A DNA stretch of 64,000 nucleotides, taken from an uncultured Oscillospiraceae bacterium. GTDB taxonomy: Bacteria; Bacillota; Clostridia; Oscillospirales; Oscillospiraceae. The notes beneath the pieces were generated by a model. The model made no database searches. It was not told where the DNA came from and saw only the letters and a program-made list of their open reading frames with translations. This document shows, piece by piece, positions 46,390 to 55,608 of the stretch. Numbering within the stretch: the first letter of the stretch is position 1; each line of letters starts with the position of its first letter. The stretch covers positions 1-64,000 of the forward strand of contig CAJUQS010000164.1 in assembly GCA_910588365.1 (NCBI GenBank). Direction: 5' to 3'. A program made the position numbers and the translations under genes.

Positions 46390-46519
46390 AATTGTTGCCT
46401 GTCCTCAGACGGGCCTGAATTGTCAACTGCGGGGCGGCAAAACCCACGGGCCGCCCGCCGTCGAGTAGTGCGGGAGCGTGTCTCCCGCCCAGCAATCAAA
46501 GAGTAGGAGGTGTATGCAA

Positions 46520-46654
46520 ATGTTCCGTACCTATCAGCCCAAGAAGCGCCAGCGCTCCAAGGAGCACGGGTTCCGTAAGCGGATGAGGACCGCCAATGGA
46601 CGCAAGGTGCTCGCCCGCCGCCGCGCCAAGGGCCGCGCCCGCCTGACCCATTGA
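46520..46654 (+). CDS. rpmH: Ribosomal protein bL34
   Basis: 44 residues, highly basic: [18 protein letters not shown] then [20 protein letters not shown] and ending RARLTH. ATG 46520 is chosen over ATG 46514, because AGGAGG ends only three bases before the latter. Component of the large ribosomal subunit. First gene of the rightward origin cluster. Confidence 0.96.
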   Translation: MFRTYQPKKRQRSKEHGFRKRMRTANGRKVLARRRAKGRARLTH

Positions 46655-46690
46655 GGTTCGAGGCGTTTGCATCGCGAATCAGATAGATGA

Positions 46691-46735
46691 GAGGGACGGC
46701 AAGAAAATCTTCCTGCCGTCCCTGCGTTGTTATTT
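46691..46735 (+). terminator. Terminator after rpmH
   Basis: GGGACGGCAAGA pairs with TCTTCCTGCCGTCCC, followed by a T-rich stretch (GTTGTTATTTT). Partial readthrough to rnpA is possible. Confidence 0.6.
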
Positions 46736-46747
46736 TGCAAGGTTAAG

Positions 46748-46827
46748 AATCTGTATTCACCGACTCATACGGCCGTCTGACGGGCGGAGCCCTCAATCAG
46801 CCGTCATTTTCAGCAGGGAATACAGGT
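46748..46827. repeat. PAL-5, degenerate palindromic element
   Basis: ATCTGTATTCACCGAC at the left and GGGAATACAGGT at the right, with an inner GGCCGTC/GACGG stem, between rpmH and rnpA. Confidence 0.5.
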
Positions 46828-46905
46828 GCTGAAATGGCAGCGCCCCATCTGTTTTGAAGCCGTCCGGCTCCAGCCGGAGAAACTCCAGTGGAGGGCCTTT
46901 CTGCT

Positions 46906-47256
46906 ATGAAAAAGACCGTCACCATCAAGGAAAACCGCACCTTCCGGCGGATATACAGCAAGGGCCGCTCCGCGGTGACCCCCTTTCTGGTGCTCTACTG
47001 CCGCCCCAACCGGCTGGATCACAACCGGCTGGGCGTGACGGTCAGTACCAAGCTGGGCGGCGCCGTGGTGCGCAACCGCGCCCGCAGGAGGCTCAGGGAG
47101 GTCTTCCGTCTGGCGGGGCCGGATCTGCGCCGGGGCTACGATGTGATCCTGGTGGCCCGGAACAGGGCCGTCAACGGACCCTATGAGAAGCTGACGGGCG
47201 CGTTTTACCGGGCCTGCCGGGAGCTGGACCTGCTGGAGAGGAGGAAAAGGGAGTGA
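46906..47256 (+). CDS. rnpA: Ribonuclease P protein component
   Basis: 116 residues. Helps the RNase P RNA process tRNA 5' ends. The RNR motif reads [15 protein letters not shown], and the N-terminus [20 protein letters not shown] is typical. GGAGG lies nine bases before the ATG. It overlaps yidD by four bases (GTGA). Confidence 0.95.
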   Translation: MKKTVTIKENRTFRRIYSKGRSAVTPFLVLYCRPNRLDHNRLGVTVSTKLGGAVVRNRARRRLREVFRLAGPDLRRGYDVILVARNRAVNGPYEKLTGAFYRACRELDLLERRKRE

Positions 47257-47465
47257 AAGGACTTCTTCTGGGGGCGATCCGCTTCTATCAGAGATACGTC
47301 TCGCCGGGCCTGCCCCCCAGGTGCCGCTTCATCCCCACCTGCTCCCAGTATGCCCTGGAGGCCGTGGAGAAGTACGGCCCTCTCAGGGGCGGCTGGCTGG
47401 CTCTCAGGCGGTTTTTGCGATGCCACCCCTTTTACAAGGGGGATATGTACGATCCTGTACCCTAG
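47253..47465 (+). CDS. yidD: Membrane protein insertion efficiency factor YidD
   Basis: 70 residues. The segment [20 protein letters not shown] then [15 protein letters not shown] is the DUF37/YidD signature with its conserved cysteines. It aids YidC-mediated insertion at the inner membrane. GTG start overlapping the rnpA stop. Confidence 0.93.
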   Translation: MKGLLLGAIRFYQRYVSPGLPPRCRFIPTCSQYALEAVEKYGPLRGGWLALRRFLRCHPFYKGDMYDPVP

Positions 47466-47513
47466 GCAGGCAGATCAAAACTGCCTGTACCAGAAAAACC
47501 GGAGGAACGTTCA

Positions 47514-48629
47514 ATGTTTGGTGCCTTTGGCAAAATTGTCAGTATGCCTTTTGCGGTGCTGCTGCGCTGGCTGTACAACATCAGCGGGTCCTACGGGCTG
47601 TCCATCATCCTGTTCAGCCTGGTGGTCACCCTGGTCATGGTCCCATTCCAGATGAAGTCCAAGCGCAGCATGGTCCGCATGGGCAAGCTCTCCAGCAAGC
47701 AGGCGGAGCTGCAGAAGCAGTACGCCAAAAACCAGCAGAAGTACCAGGAGGAGCTGACCAAGCTCTACCAGGAGGAGGGGATCAACCCCATGGGCGGGTG
47801 TCTGTGGTCCTTACTGCCCATGTTCATCCTGGTTCCCCTCTATTCCATCATTCGTATGCCCATCGTCTACTTCATGGGCATCAGCGAGACGGCCTGCAAT
47901 GCCCTGCGGGAGGCCGCCGCGGGCCTTGGCTACGCGGCGGAGACCCTAGGCAACGGGGCCTACGGCGCCTATGAGCAGATTGATCTGGCAAACTTCATCA
48001 CCCGCAACTGGGACAGCTATGACTGGGCTGGCATTGAGGGCGTGGGGGACAAGCTCCTCCAGATGCACTTCGACTTCCTCGGCATCGATTTGAGTATCCA
48101 GCCCCAGCACGTCCTTCGAAGCTTCTCCATGGAGTGGGCGGTCATCGGGGTCATCCTCGTCCCCGTGCTGGCCGCTGTCATGAACTATGTACAGACCATC
48201 GTCATCAGCAAGTCCAACGGCCAGTCCCAGGAGCAGCAGGCCAGCATGAAGATGATGAACATTATGATGCCCCTGATGAGCCTGTGGTTCTGCTCCGTCA
48301 TGCCCGCCGCCCTGGGCGTGTACTGGATCGCCAACAGCGTGTGGGGCATGATCCGCGAGTCCGTGCTGGGCAAGTTCTACACAAAAAAGATCAACGCCGA
48401 GGAGGAGGAGCGGGAGGCCAAGCGGGAGGCCGCCAGGAAGCTGCGCATGGAGGAGGCCAAGAAGCGGGCCGCCGAGCAGCGGGAAATTGACGTCAGGCGT
48501 CCCAAGAAGCAGCCTCCTCAGAAGACCGGAGAAAAGCGGGTTTCCACAACCGAGGCCGGCCGTGTGGGTGAGCGCCCCTATGCCCGGGGCCGCAGCTACC
48601 AGGCGGACCGATACGAAGAGAAGGAGTAA
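47514..48629 (+). CDS. yidC: Membrane protein insertase YidC/OxaI
   Basis: 371 residues. It inserts membrane proteins alone or with SecYEG. The core shows five helices: ISGSYGLSIILFSLVVTLVM, the MGGCLWSLLPMFILVPLYSI helix, and PLMSLWFCSVMPAALGVYWI near residue 265. A loop of about 75 residues with the DSYDWAGIEGVGDKL segment separates helices. The C-terminus is a long charged coiled stretch (EEEEREAKREAARKLRMEEA), as in RNA- or ribosome-contacting YidC tails. Confidence 0.94.
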   Translation: MFGAFGKIVSMPFAVLLRWLYNISGSYGLSIILFSLVVTLVMVPFQMKSKRSMVRMGKLSSKQAELQKQYAKNQQKYQEELTKLYQEEGINPMGGCLWSLLPMFILVPLYSIIRMPIVYFMGISETACNALREAAAGLGYAAETLGNGAYGAYEQIDLANFITRNWDSYDWAGIEGVGDKLLQMHFDFLGIDLSIQPQHVLRSFSMEWAVIGVILVPVLAAVMNYVQTIVISKSNGQSQEQQASMKMMNIMMPLMSLWFCSVMPAALGVYWIANSVWGMIRESVLGKFYTKKINAEEEEREAKREAARKLRMEEAKKRAAEQREIDVRRPKKQPPQKTGEKRVSTTEAGRVGERPYARGRSYQADRYEEKE

Positions 48630-48637
48630 TATTCGTT

Positions 48638-49534
48638 ATGACGGCGAAATTTATTGATATGACGGGCAAAACCGAGGACGAGGCCGTCGCAAAAGCTCTC
48701 TCCCAGCTGGGATTGGACCGGGACGAGGTGTCCGTGGAGGTGCTGGAGCGGGCCAAGAAGGGATTTCTGGGTATCGGCGCCAGCCCCGCGAAGGTCCGCG
48801 TGACCTACGGTCTGGAGGAGGCGAAGAGCGCGCCGGAGGCGGCCCCTGTTTCCACAGTGGTGGAGTCTTCTGTGGAAAAAAAGCCGGAGAAAAAGCAGAG
48901 TGCCGAAAAGACCGCCGAACCTGCCCCCAGGGCGGAGAAGCCGGTCCGGCGGGAGCGTCCCGAGCGCCGTCCCCGCCCCCGGCCTGAGCGCCGGGAGCAG
49001 CCGGCCGCTGTGAAAACCGAGGACGCGGTCCAGCCCCCGCAGCCCCAGGATCTGGGGGAGATCTGCACCGACGAGAAGGCGCAGCAGATTACCGCCTTCC
49101 TCACCGGCCTGCTCCAGCACATGGAGAGCGGCGCCCAGGTGAAGGTCTACCGGAGCGAGGAGGGCCGGTACAAGGTCATCCTGGAGGGGGAGAAGCTGGG
49201 ACAGCTCATCGGCCGGCGGGGCGAGACCCTGGACGCCATCCAGCAGCTGACCAATTACTCCGTCAACCGGGGCGGCGACAAGCGGGTGCGCGTCCATGTG
49301 GACGCGGAGAACTACCGCCTCAAGCGGGAGCAGAGCCTCCAGCACCTGGCACATAAGGTGGCCGCCAAGGTGGTCAAGTACAAGCGCAATGTCACCCTGG
49401 AGCCCATGAACGCCTATGAGCGCCACGTCATCCACACGGCGCTCCAGGATGTGGAAAACATCACGACCTACTCCATGGGCACCGATCCCAACCGCCGGGT
49501 CATCGTGGCCTATGACCGGAACGGAAACAAGTAG
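48638..49534 (+). CDS. jag: RNA-binding protein Jag/KhpB
   Basis: 298 residues. Jag_N domain (1-~50, DMTGKTEDEAVAKALSQLGL and KKGFLGIG), a Pro/Lys/Arg-rich linker (~60-130), a KH domain (~165-230, with GQLIGRRGETLDAIQQLTNY) and an R3H domain (~235-298, YERHVIHTALQDVENITTYS). It partners KhpA in RNA binding and affects cell division. Nine bases after yidC. Confidence 0.93.
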   Translation: MTAKFIDMTGKTEDEAVAKALSQLGLDRDEVSVEVLERAKKGFLGIGASPAKVRVTYGLEEAKSAPEAAPVSTVVESSVEKKPEKKQSAEKTAEPAPRAEKPVRRERPERRPRPRPERREQPAAVKTEDAVQPPQPQDLGEICTDEKAQQITAFLTGLLQHMESGAQVKVYRSEEGRYKVILEGEKLGQLIGRRGETLDAIQQLTNYSVNRGGDKRVRVHVDAENYRLKREQSLQHLAHKVAAKVVKYKRNVTLEPMNAYERHVIHTALQDVENITTYSMGTDPNRRVIVAYDRNGNK

Positions 49535-49611
49535 AGGCAGCCGTCCTTTTCCTTTGAAAAAGGGAGGGATCGGAAGAAAGCTTTACAGCTCCTCAACGCA
49601 GCAAATGCACA

Positions 49612-49654
49612 ACCCCCGCCGGATTTGTGGAAAAGCCCGGCGGGGGCTTCTTTA
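49612..49654 (+). terminator. Terminator after jag
   Basis: CCCCCGCCGG pairs with CCGGCGGGGG, followed by CTTCTTTA. Confidence 0.75.
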
Positions 49655-49708
49655 TGAGAATTTAAAGCTCATATAAAGAGAATATAAAGATTTCCTAATA
49701 CCTGTCTC

Positions 49709-49737
49709 TTGCCATTTGTCGAAAAAACAGATATAAT
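49709..49737 (+). promoter_or_regulatory. Promoter of the LtaS-like gene
   Basis: TTGCCA (49709-49714), 17 bases, TATAAT (49732-49737). Confidence 0.75.
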
Positions 49738-49778
49738 GGGGCAGAAACAAGAAAGAAAACAGGTTTGAGGGTGGTAAA

Positions 49779-51641
49779 TTGAAGAAATTTTTGGAGATCG
49801 TTTTTTTTCTGCGGAGGGAGGCGGAGCCGGGCTGGCCTGTTTGGAAGACGATTATTTTCTATAGCTACCGGGTTCTGGCTCTGCTGCTGGCCTCCGTCTG
49901 CCTGGGGACGCTGCTGCTCTGCTTTGCCTACGGGGCCTACTCCTGGGGGGTGTTCGAGGGGTACTTCGCTTCCGCCCAGATTCTGGTGATGAACGTCCTG
50001 CCGGTGGTTCTGCTGGTGTTTTTGTTCTACGGTATCACGGGCCGGGCCTGGTCCGCCTTTTTGATCGGCGGGGGCATCGCCTTCGGCTTCAGCCTGGGCA
50101 GCTACTACAAGCTCACCTTCCGGGACGATCCGCTCCACTTCGAGGATATGTTCATCCTCCGGGAGGCCAAGGCCATGGCCGGCGGGAGCCGCTACGCCCT
50201 GTTTGTGGACAAGCGTATCGCCGTCACGGCGGTTTGCCTGCTCCTGGGGACGCTGGTGCTGTTTCTGCTGGTCCGGGGCAGGCTGGGGGGCTGGCGGCTG
50301 CGTGTGCCCGCGGCCATGACGGCGGTGCTGGCGGCTGCGGCGGTGATGCCGGCCTATCTGGATGAAGATCTCTATGGACGGGTGGACAACTACGAATACC
50401 TCAACCAGTGGAGCGCCACCCAGGAGTACATCGCCCACGGCTTTTTCTATCCCTTTATTCACAGCGTCAAGGATTCCCTGGATTTTCCACCCTCCGGCTA
50501 CAGCGAGGGGAAAACCCGGGAGCTTCTCTCCGGCTATGAGGACGCAGACATCCCCGAGGACAGGAAGATCAACATCATCGCCCTCATGCGGGAGGCCTAT
50601 GTGGATTTCTCCCGGTACGATATCCCGGGACTGGATACCAGCGGATACGAGCTCTACCACCAGCTGGAGGCGGAGAGCCTCACCGGCAATCTGGTGACCA
50701 ACATCTTCGCCGGGGGCACCGTGGACACGGAGCGCTGCTTCCTGACGGGCAGCTACAAGGTCCGCAACTTCCGCAGCAACCAGAATTCCTACCTCTGGTA
50801 CCTCCGGGATCAGGGCTACACCGTGGAGGGCAGCCATCCCTATTACCAGTGGTTCTACAACCGCCAGAACATCAACAGCTATCTGGGCTTTGAGCGCTAC
50901 CGCTACCTGGAGGACGACTACATCAACCTCTGCGAGGACTTCACAGACGACACCCTCCCGGAGGACGCCCTCCTCCTGCCGGAGATCTACAGCGACTTCC
51001 AGAAGAACAAGGCCACCGGGAAGCCCTATTTCTCCTTTTCCGTCAATGTCCAGAGCCACGGCCCCTACGCCGTCTGGGATACCGGATCTCCGGAGCGGAT
51101 GGACATGAGCTACAGCCTGGCCTGCCGCAACGCCATGAACTTCTATCTGAACACCATCTTTGAGACGGACGAGGAGCTGGCAAAGCTGATGGACCGCCTG
51201 CGCTCTGACCCGGACCCGGTGGTTCTGGTGACCTTCGGGGACCACATGCCCTGGATGGGGGACAGCAACGCCTTTTACGATGAGATGGGCATGAATATCG
51301 ACCCCGGGGAGGAGGAGGGCTTCTATAACCACTACGCCACCCGCTACCTCATCTGGGCCAACGACGCGGCCAGGGAGATTATCGGCCGCGATCTCCGGGG
51401 AGACGGGCCGGACATCTCCCCCTGCTACCTGATGAATCTGGTGTTCCAGCAGCTGGGATGGGAGGGCCCCGCCTTCATGCAGGCCATGGAGCCCATGATG
51501 GAGACCTTCCCGGTGGTCAGCACCAAGGGGCGCTATCAGGTGGACGGCGAGCTGGTTGAATCCATCCCGGAGGACCGGAAGGATCTGTTCCGCCAGTTTC
51601 TTTACATGCAGTACTACTGGAGCAGGGAATTCATCTATTGA
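49779..51641 (+). CDS. LtaS-type sulfatase-fold membrane enzyme
   Basis: 620 residues. Five N-terminal helices (~25-205) are followed by an extracytoplasmic sulfatase domain: NIIALMREAYVDFS for the metal-binding Glu, AGGTVDTERCFLTG with the likely catalytic threonine, EGSHPYYQWFYNRQNINSYL, and VTFGDHMPWMG for the metal Asp-His pair. LtaS enzymes polymerise glycerol phosphate on lipid anchors; this protein could do so or transfer another phospho-group. TTG at 49779 is the likely start, with GAGGGTGG just upstream. Own promoter. Confidence 0.85.
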   Translation: MKKFLEIVFFLRREAEPGWPVWKTIIFYSYRVLALLLASVCLGTLLLCFAYGAYSWGVFEGYFASAQILVMNVLPVVLLVFLFYGITGRAWSAFLIGGGIAFGFSLGSYYKLTFRDDPLHFEDMFILREAKAMAGGSRYALFVDKRIAVTAVCLLLGTLVLFLLVRGRLGGWRLRVPAAMTAVLAAAAVMPAYLDEDLYGRVDNYEYLNQWSATQEYIAHGFFYPFIHSVKDSLDFPPSGYSEGKTRELLSGYEDADIPEDRKINIIALMREAYVDFSRYDIPGLDTSGYELYHQLEAESLTGNLVTNIFAGGTVDTERCFLTGSYKVRNFRSNQNSYLWYLRDQGYTVEGSHPYYQWFYNRQNINSYLGFERYRYLEDDYINLCEDFTDDTLPEDALLLPEIYSDFQKNKATGKPYFSFSVNVQSHGPYAVWDTGSPERMDMSYSLACRNAMNFYLNTIFETDEELAKLMDRLRSDPDPVVLVTFGDHMPWMGDSNAFYDEMGMNIDPGEEEGFYNHYATRYLIWANDAAREIIGRDLRGDGPDISPCYLMNLVFQQLGWEGPAFMQAMEPMMETFPVVSTKGRYQVDGELVESIPEDRKDLFRQFLYMQYYWSREFIY

Positions 51642-51718
51642 TTGGATGGGCCGCCGCCCTGCCGGCCCCGTGACCCGGCCTGCGCGGACTCCGAATCAAG
51701 CGCTCTTTTGTAAATCCA

Positions 51719-51748
51719 GTGGACTTTTTCCAGCCTGTGCGGTATACT
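51719..51748 (+). promoter_or_regulatory. Promoter of the GH3 unit
   Basis: TGGACT, 17 bases, TATACT (about 51743-51748), some 60 bases before the GH3 start. Confidence 0.5.
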
Positions 51749-51809
51749 GTTGGTACCGCGCGGGCTGGTTTTTCCATCTGTGCCGTGCGGCTGGAAAGGA
51801 GTCGCGCAC

Positions 51810-53135
51810 ATGAAAAAATTTGTCCTTTTACCGCTTATGCTGTTATGCCTGCTCTGCGGCTGCACCGGGGAGGAGAAGACCCAGCCCCCTGAGCCGGAGG
51901 AGATCGAGGCCGCCTCCAACGTGCCGGATCCTGTCCCGGCGGCCGCGCCGGAGGAGGTCCCGGATCCTGTCCCACCGCCGGATCCCCGGCAGGAGACGGT
52001 GGACGATCTTCTCTCTCGCATGAGCCTGGAGGAGAAGGTGGGCCAGATGTTCTTTGTCCGGTGTCCGGAGCTGAATGCCCTGGAGAAGATCGGCCAGTAT
52101 CGCCTGGGGGGCTATCTGCTCTTCACCCGGGATTTCAAGGACGCCGCCGGGGAGTGGCTGACGGCCGAGGATTTTGTGGACAAGCTGAAGGGGTATCAAG
52201 CCGCGTCCTCCATCCCGCTATTCATCGGCGTGGACGAGGAGGGCGGCACCGTTGCCCGGGCCAGCCGGAACCCCTACCTGTTTCTGGAGAAGTGCAAGTC
52301 CCCCCAGGAGCTGTGGGCCGAGGACAAATGGGGCGCCATCGGCGGGGACGCCATCGACAAGAACCGGGATCTCCTGGATCTCGGCATCAACGTCAACTTT
52401 GCCCCCGTGGCGGACGTGTCCACGGACCCGGCGGACTTCATCTATGACCGCTCCTTCGGCCAGGACGCCGCGGCCACGGCGGAGTACGTGCAGGAGGTGG
52501 TCGAGTCGGTGAACCTGGTCTCGGTCCAGGATCCCGCCTTCACCGGCCCCTACTACAAGATTGGCTGCGTCCTTAAGCACTTCCCAGGCTATGGCAACAA
52601 CGTGGATACCCACACTGGAATTGCCATTGACGAGCGGCCCTATGAGCAGTTTGTGGCCGAGGATTTCCTGCCCTTCCAGGCGGGGATCAAGGCCGGGGCG
52701 GGCTCTGTGCTGGTCAGCCACAACGTCGTCACCTGCATGGATGAAAGCCTCCCGGCGTCCCTCTCGCCGGAGGTCCACCGGATTTTGCGGGAGGAGCTGG
52801 ACTTTGACGGCGTCGTCCTCACCGACGATCTGGCCATGGACGCGGTGGAGGCCTACGCCCAGGACGGATCCGTGGCGGTCCTGGCCATTCTGGCGGGGAA
52901 CGACATGGTGGTGACCACGGACTTTGAGACGCAGATCCCCCTGGTCATTGACGCGGTGCACACCGGGCTCATCCCGGAGGAGATGATCGATCAGGCGGTG
53001 GGCCGGGTGCTGGGCTGGAAGTACGATCTGGGGATTCTGGGCAATGGAGCTGGACAGGATTCTCCGGTGTCTAACTCAGGCAGAGGGGCAAACTCCTCTG
53101 GGGAATTGGAAGAAACGGGGAGGATGTTATGGTGA
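51810..53135 (+). CDS. GH3-family beta-N-acetylhexosaminidase-like lipoprotein
   Basis: 441 residues. Signal peptide with lipobox LLCGC, a Pro/Glu-rich linker (~22-65), then the GH3 barrel: MSLEEKVGQMFFV, FIGVDEEGGTVARA, the KHFPGYGNNVDTHTG motif of NagZ-type enzymes, and the nucleophile in VVLTDDLAMDAVEAY. NagZ-like enzymes remove N-acetylglucosamine from cell-wall muropeptides; being a lipoprotein it would act outside. The usual KHFPGHG has Tyr for His here. RBS AAAGGAG at 51795-51801. Its end overlaps the next gene by seven bases. Confidence 0.9.
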   Translation: MKKFVLLPLMLLCLLCGCTGEEKTQPPEPEEIEAASNVPDPVPAAAPEEVPDPVPPPDPRQETVDDLLSRMSLEEKVGQMFFVRCPELNALEKIGQYRLGGYLLFTRDFKDAAGEWLTAEDFVDKLKGYQAASSIPLFIGVDEEGGTVARASRNPYLFLEKCKSPQELWAEDKWGAIGGDAIDKNRDLLDLGINVNFAPVADVSTDPADFIYDRSFGQDAAATAEYVQEVVESVNLVSVQDPAFTGPYYKIGCVLKHFPGYGNNVDTHTGIAIDERPYEQFVAEDFLPFQAGIKAGAGSVLVSHNVVTCMDESLPASLSPEVHRILREELDFDGVVLTDDLAMDAVEAYAQDGSVAVLAILAGNDMVVTTDFETQIPLVIDAVHTGLIPEEMIDQAVGRVLGWKYDLGILGNGAGQDSPVSNSGRGANSSGELEETGRMLW

Positions 53136-53980
53136 AAACATTCTGGAAAAGCGCCCTCTTGTTCTGTATAGTATCCCTCTTGTTGGCCGGAACGGCCCTG
53201 GCGGACAGCGGGCCCAAGCCCCAGCTTGTGGTGAAGGTGCTCAACGGCCCGGAAGAGCCCTACTACCTGGACCTCCTGGCGGAGGGCGGGGGCGGAAACG
53301 GGCTGAGCCAGGAGGAGCGAAACGCCCTGGACCAGGACATGCTCTCCGCCCTCCTCGCGGCGGTGCCGGAGGGGTGGCACGCCTGTGTGACAGAGGGTAC
53401 CGGCGTTCCCATCTGGGGGGAGCTGACCAGCGAGGACGGGGTCCATACCTTCGGCTACGTGGGTGTACCGGAGACTTACCGCATCCTGGTGGTCACCCGG
53501 TCCGGGGAGACGTGGGTGTCCGAGACCCTGGAGCGGAAGGTGCTCCAATCCTCCGTTGCCCTGGACTGGACGGCGAAGACCGTCGAGGTTCCGCCGGTGT
53601 GGGCGGGGTACGTGCTGCAATTTCTGGCCACGCTCCTGCCTACGCTCCTCGCCGAGGGCATCCTCCTGCTGGCCTTCCGGTTTGACTGGAAAACAAACTG
53701 GCGGCCCTTCCTGCTTGTGAACCTGGTGACCCAGGGGGCTTTGGCGGTGTTCATGAGCTTCCACATCGTCCGGGACGGCTTTGGCTGGTGGTTCCTCATC
53801 CTGCTGGTCCCGGCGGAGCTGGTCATCGCACTGGTGGAGGCCGGGCTCTACTGCAAGCTCCTCCAGGGCCGGTCCAGGGCCCGCTCCTTCGTCTATGGCC
53901 TCACGGCCAACGCCATTTCGGCCCTGCTGGGGTGGTACCTGGCAGAGCCGGTGTGGCGGTGGATCGTTACAATTTGTTGA
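53129..53980 (+). CDS. Hypothetical membrane protein with extracytoplasmic N-terminal domain
   Basis: 283 residues. Signal peptide (1-~25, ALLFCIVSLLLAGTALA), a ~130-residue outside domain with LVVKVLNGPEEPYYLDLL and HTFGYVGVPETYRILVVTR, then about four helices (~150-280: YVLQFLATLLPTLLAEGILL, FLLVNLVTQGALAVFMSF and GFGWWFLILLVPAELVIALV). I recognise no family. It overlaps the GH3 lipoprotein gene by seven bases and precedes the AlaX gene by 16, so it is probably co-transcribed with both. A cell-surface role is inferred. Confidence 0.75.
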   Translation: MVKTFWKSALLFCIVSLLLAGTALADSGPKPQLVVKVLNGPEEPYYLDLLAEGGGGNGLSQEERNALDQDMLSALLAAVPEGWHACVTEGTGVPIWGELTSEDGVHTFGYVGVPETYRILVVTRSGETWVSETLERKVLQSSVALDWTAKTVEVPPVWAGYVLQFLATLLPTLLAEGILLLAFRFDWKTNWRPFLLVNLVTQGALAVFMSFHIVRDGFGWWFLILLVPAELVIALVEAGLYCKLLQGRSRARSFVYGLTANAISALLGWYLAEPVWRWIVTIC

Positions 53981-53996
53981 TAAAGGACGTTCGATC

Positions 53997-55154
53997 ATGA
54001 CAGAAAAGCTATACTACAACGACCCCTTCTGCAAAACCTTCACCGCTACGATCCTCTCCTGTACCCGGGAGAAAAGCGGCTATGCCGTCACCCTGGACCG
54101 CACCGCCTTCTACCCCGAGGGCGGCGGCCAGCCGGCGGACCACGGCGTCCTGGGCGGCGCCTCCGTCACCGATACCCGGGAGAAGGACGGGGAGATCCTC
54201 CACTTCTGCGACAGGCCTCTCCCGGTAGGAGAGGCTGTGGAGGGTGAAATTGACTGGTCCCGCCGTTTTGACTTTATGCAGCAGCACAGCGGCGAGCACA
54301 TCGTCAGCGGCATCCTGTGCGGAAAATTCCACTGTGACAATGTGGGCTTTCACATCGGACACGATCTGGTGACCATCGATTTCAACGCCCGGCTGACGCC
54401 GGAGGACGTGCTGGAGGTGGAGCGGCTGGCCAACCGGTACGTCTGGGAGGACCATCCCATCGACATCTCCTTTCCGTCCCCAGACCAGCTGGAGGCTCTG
54501 GACTACCGCAGCAAGAAGGCCCTTACCGGTCAGGTCCGCATTGTCGCCTGGCCGGGAGCGGACTGCTGCGCCTGCTGCGGCACCCACGTCCGCTCCAGCG
54601 GTCAGGTGGGCATGATCAAGCTCGTCTCGTGCCAGAACTTCCGGGAGGGTGTGCGCATTGAGCTGGCCGCCGGAGGCCGCGCCCTGGACTGGTCCAACCG
54701 GATCTCCCGCCAGAACACCCTGGTATCCCAGCTCCTCTCCGCCAAGCCCGACGCCACCGCCGCCGCGGTGGAGCGGCTGCAGAAGGAGCTCCACGCCCTC
54801 CATGGCCGCGTCTCCGCCCTGGAGGAGGAGGACTTTGCCCGCAAGGCCGCCCAGTACGCCGGGGCTGGAGACGTGCTTCTGCTGGAGCCCCCCATGTCCC
54901 CGGAATCCCTGCGGAAGCTCTGCGGCGCGGTCCAGGCAGGCTGCGGCGGGTGCTGTGCCGTCTTTGCCGGGGAGGGGGAGAGCTATCAGTACGCCGCCGG
55001 CTGTCCGGACCGGGATCTCCGCCCGCTCTGCAAGGAGCTCAATGCCGCCCTGAACGGCCGGGGCGGCGGCAAGCCCGCCTTCGTCCAGGGCAGCGTCCAG
55101 GCGGGCGCGGAGGCGATACGGGGGTTTTTCGGGGGCAGACATCCTTTTTCTTGA
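53997..55154 (+). CDS. AlaX-type alanyl-tRNA editing protein
   Basis: 385 residues. Related to the editing and C-terminal parts of alanyl-tRNA synthetase. The N-terminal domain shows TAFYPEGGGQPADHGVLGG; the zinc site shows MQQHSGEHIVSG and ADCCACCGTHVRSSGQVG; a C-terminal DHHA1-like part (~270-380) follows. Such long AlaX proteins hydrolyse mischarged Ser- or Gly-tRNA-Ala. ATG 53997 with AAAGGACG upstream. The last codons and stop lie in a BH element (ends GGRHPFS). Confidence 0.9.
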   Translation: MTEKLYYNDPFCKTFTATILSCTREKSGYAVTLDRTAFYPEGGGQPADHGVLGGASVTDTREKDGEILHFCDRPLPVGEAVEGEIDWSRRFDFMQQHSGEHIVSGILCGKFHCDNVGFHIGHDLVTIDFNARLTPEDVLEVERLANRYVWEDHPIDISFPSPDQLEALDYRSKKALTGQVRIVAWPGADCCACCGTHVRSSGQVGMIKLVSCQNFREGVRIELAAGGRALDWSNRISRQNTLVSQLLSAKPDATAAAVERLQKELHALHGRVSALEEEDFARKAAQYAGAGDVLLLEPPMSPESLRKLCGAVQAGCGGCCAVFAGEGESYQYAAGCPDRDLRPLCKELNAALNGRGGGKPAFVQGSVQAGAEAIRGFFGGRHPFS

Positions 55155-55201
55155 AAGAAAAAAGGATCAAAAAGAACTTTTTGGCGAAACGATGTTTCGC
55201 C
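55141..55201 (+). repeat. BH-11, two-hairpin 3'-end element overlapping a stop codon
   Basis: Stem I ATCCTTTTTCTT/AAGAAAAAAGGAT holds the stop codon of the AlaX gene; linker CAAAAAGAACTTTTT; stem II GGCGAAAC/GTTTCGCC. Confidence 0.78.
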
Positions 55202-55242
55202 TGTGATTGATAATGAATAGAATTTATTAGGGTAAAAATAAC

Positions 55243-55608
55243 ATGAAGTATTTACAACAGGCGGTGATCATCGCCGCCATTACCGTTGTTTCGGAGCTTT
55301 TGAAGTATTTGATTCCGCTGCCCATTCCCGCCAGCATCTATGGGCTGATCATTTTGTTTGCCCTGCTGAAGTCCGGCGCTCTGAAGCTCAGCCAGATTGA
55401 GGATGTGGGCGGCCTGCTGCTGGAGCTGATGCCCCTGCTCCTGGTGCCGGCCTCGGTCAGCTTTCTCACTGCGCTGGATTCCATCCAGGACATGCTTCTG
55501 CCGGTGCTTATCATGGGGCTTCTGGGCACCCTGGCGGTTATGGCGGTCACGGGACGTGTCTCACAGTGGATGATCCGCCGGAGGAAGGGGGGAGAGGTCC
55601 ATGACTGA
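55243..55608 (+). CDS. lrgA: CidA/LrgA-family holin-like protein
   Basis: 121 residues with four predicted helices. LIPLPIPASIYGLIILFALL and LLLVPASVSFLTALD are typical of LrgA. The LrgAB pair affects autolysis and is also implicated in pyruvate or glycolate transport. It overlaps lrgB by eight bases. Confidence 0.88.
   Translation: MKYLQQAVIIAAITVVSELLKYLIPLPIPASIYGLIILFALLKSGALKLSQIEDVGGLLLELMPLLLVPASVSFLTALDSIQDMLLPVLIMGLLGTLAVMAVTGRVSQWMIRRRKGGEVHD

Larger units (their letters stand above)
45865..46519. other. 655-base spacer between divergent dnaA and rpmH
   Basis: Contains the dnaA promoter, two adjacent palindromic elements (PAL-3, PAL-4) and the rpmH promoter. No DnaA boxes and no genes were seen, unlike Bacillus where box clusters lie on this side. 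Confidence 0.6.
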
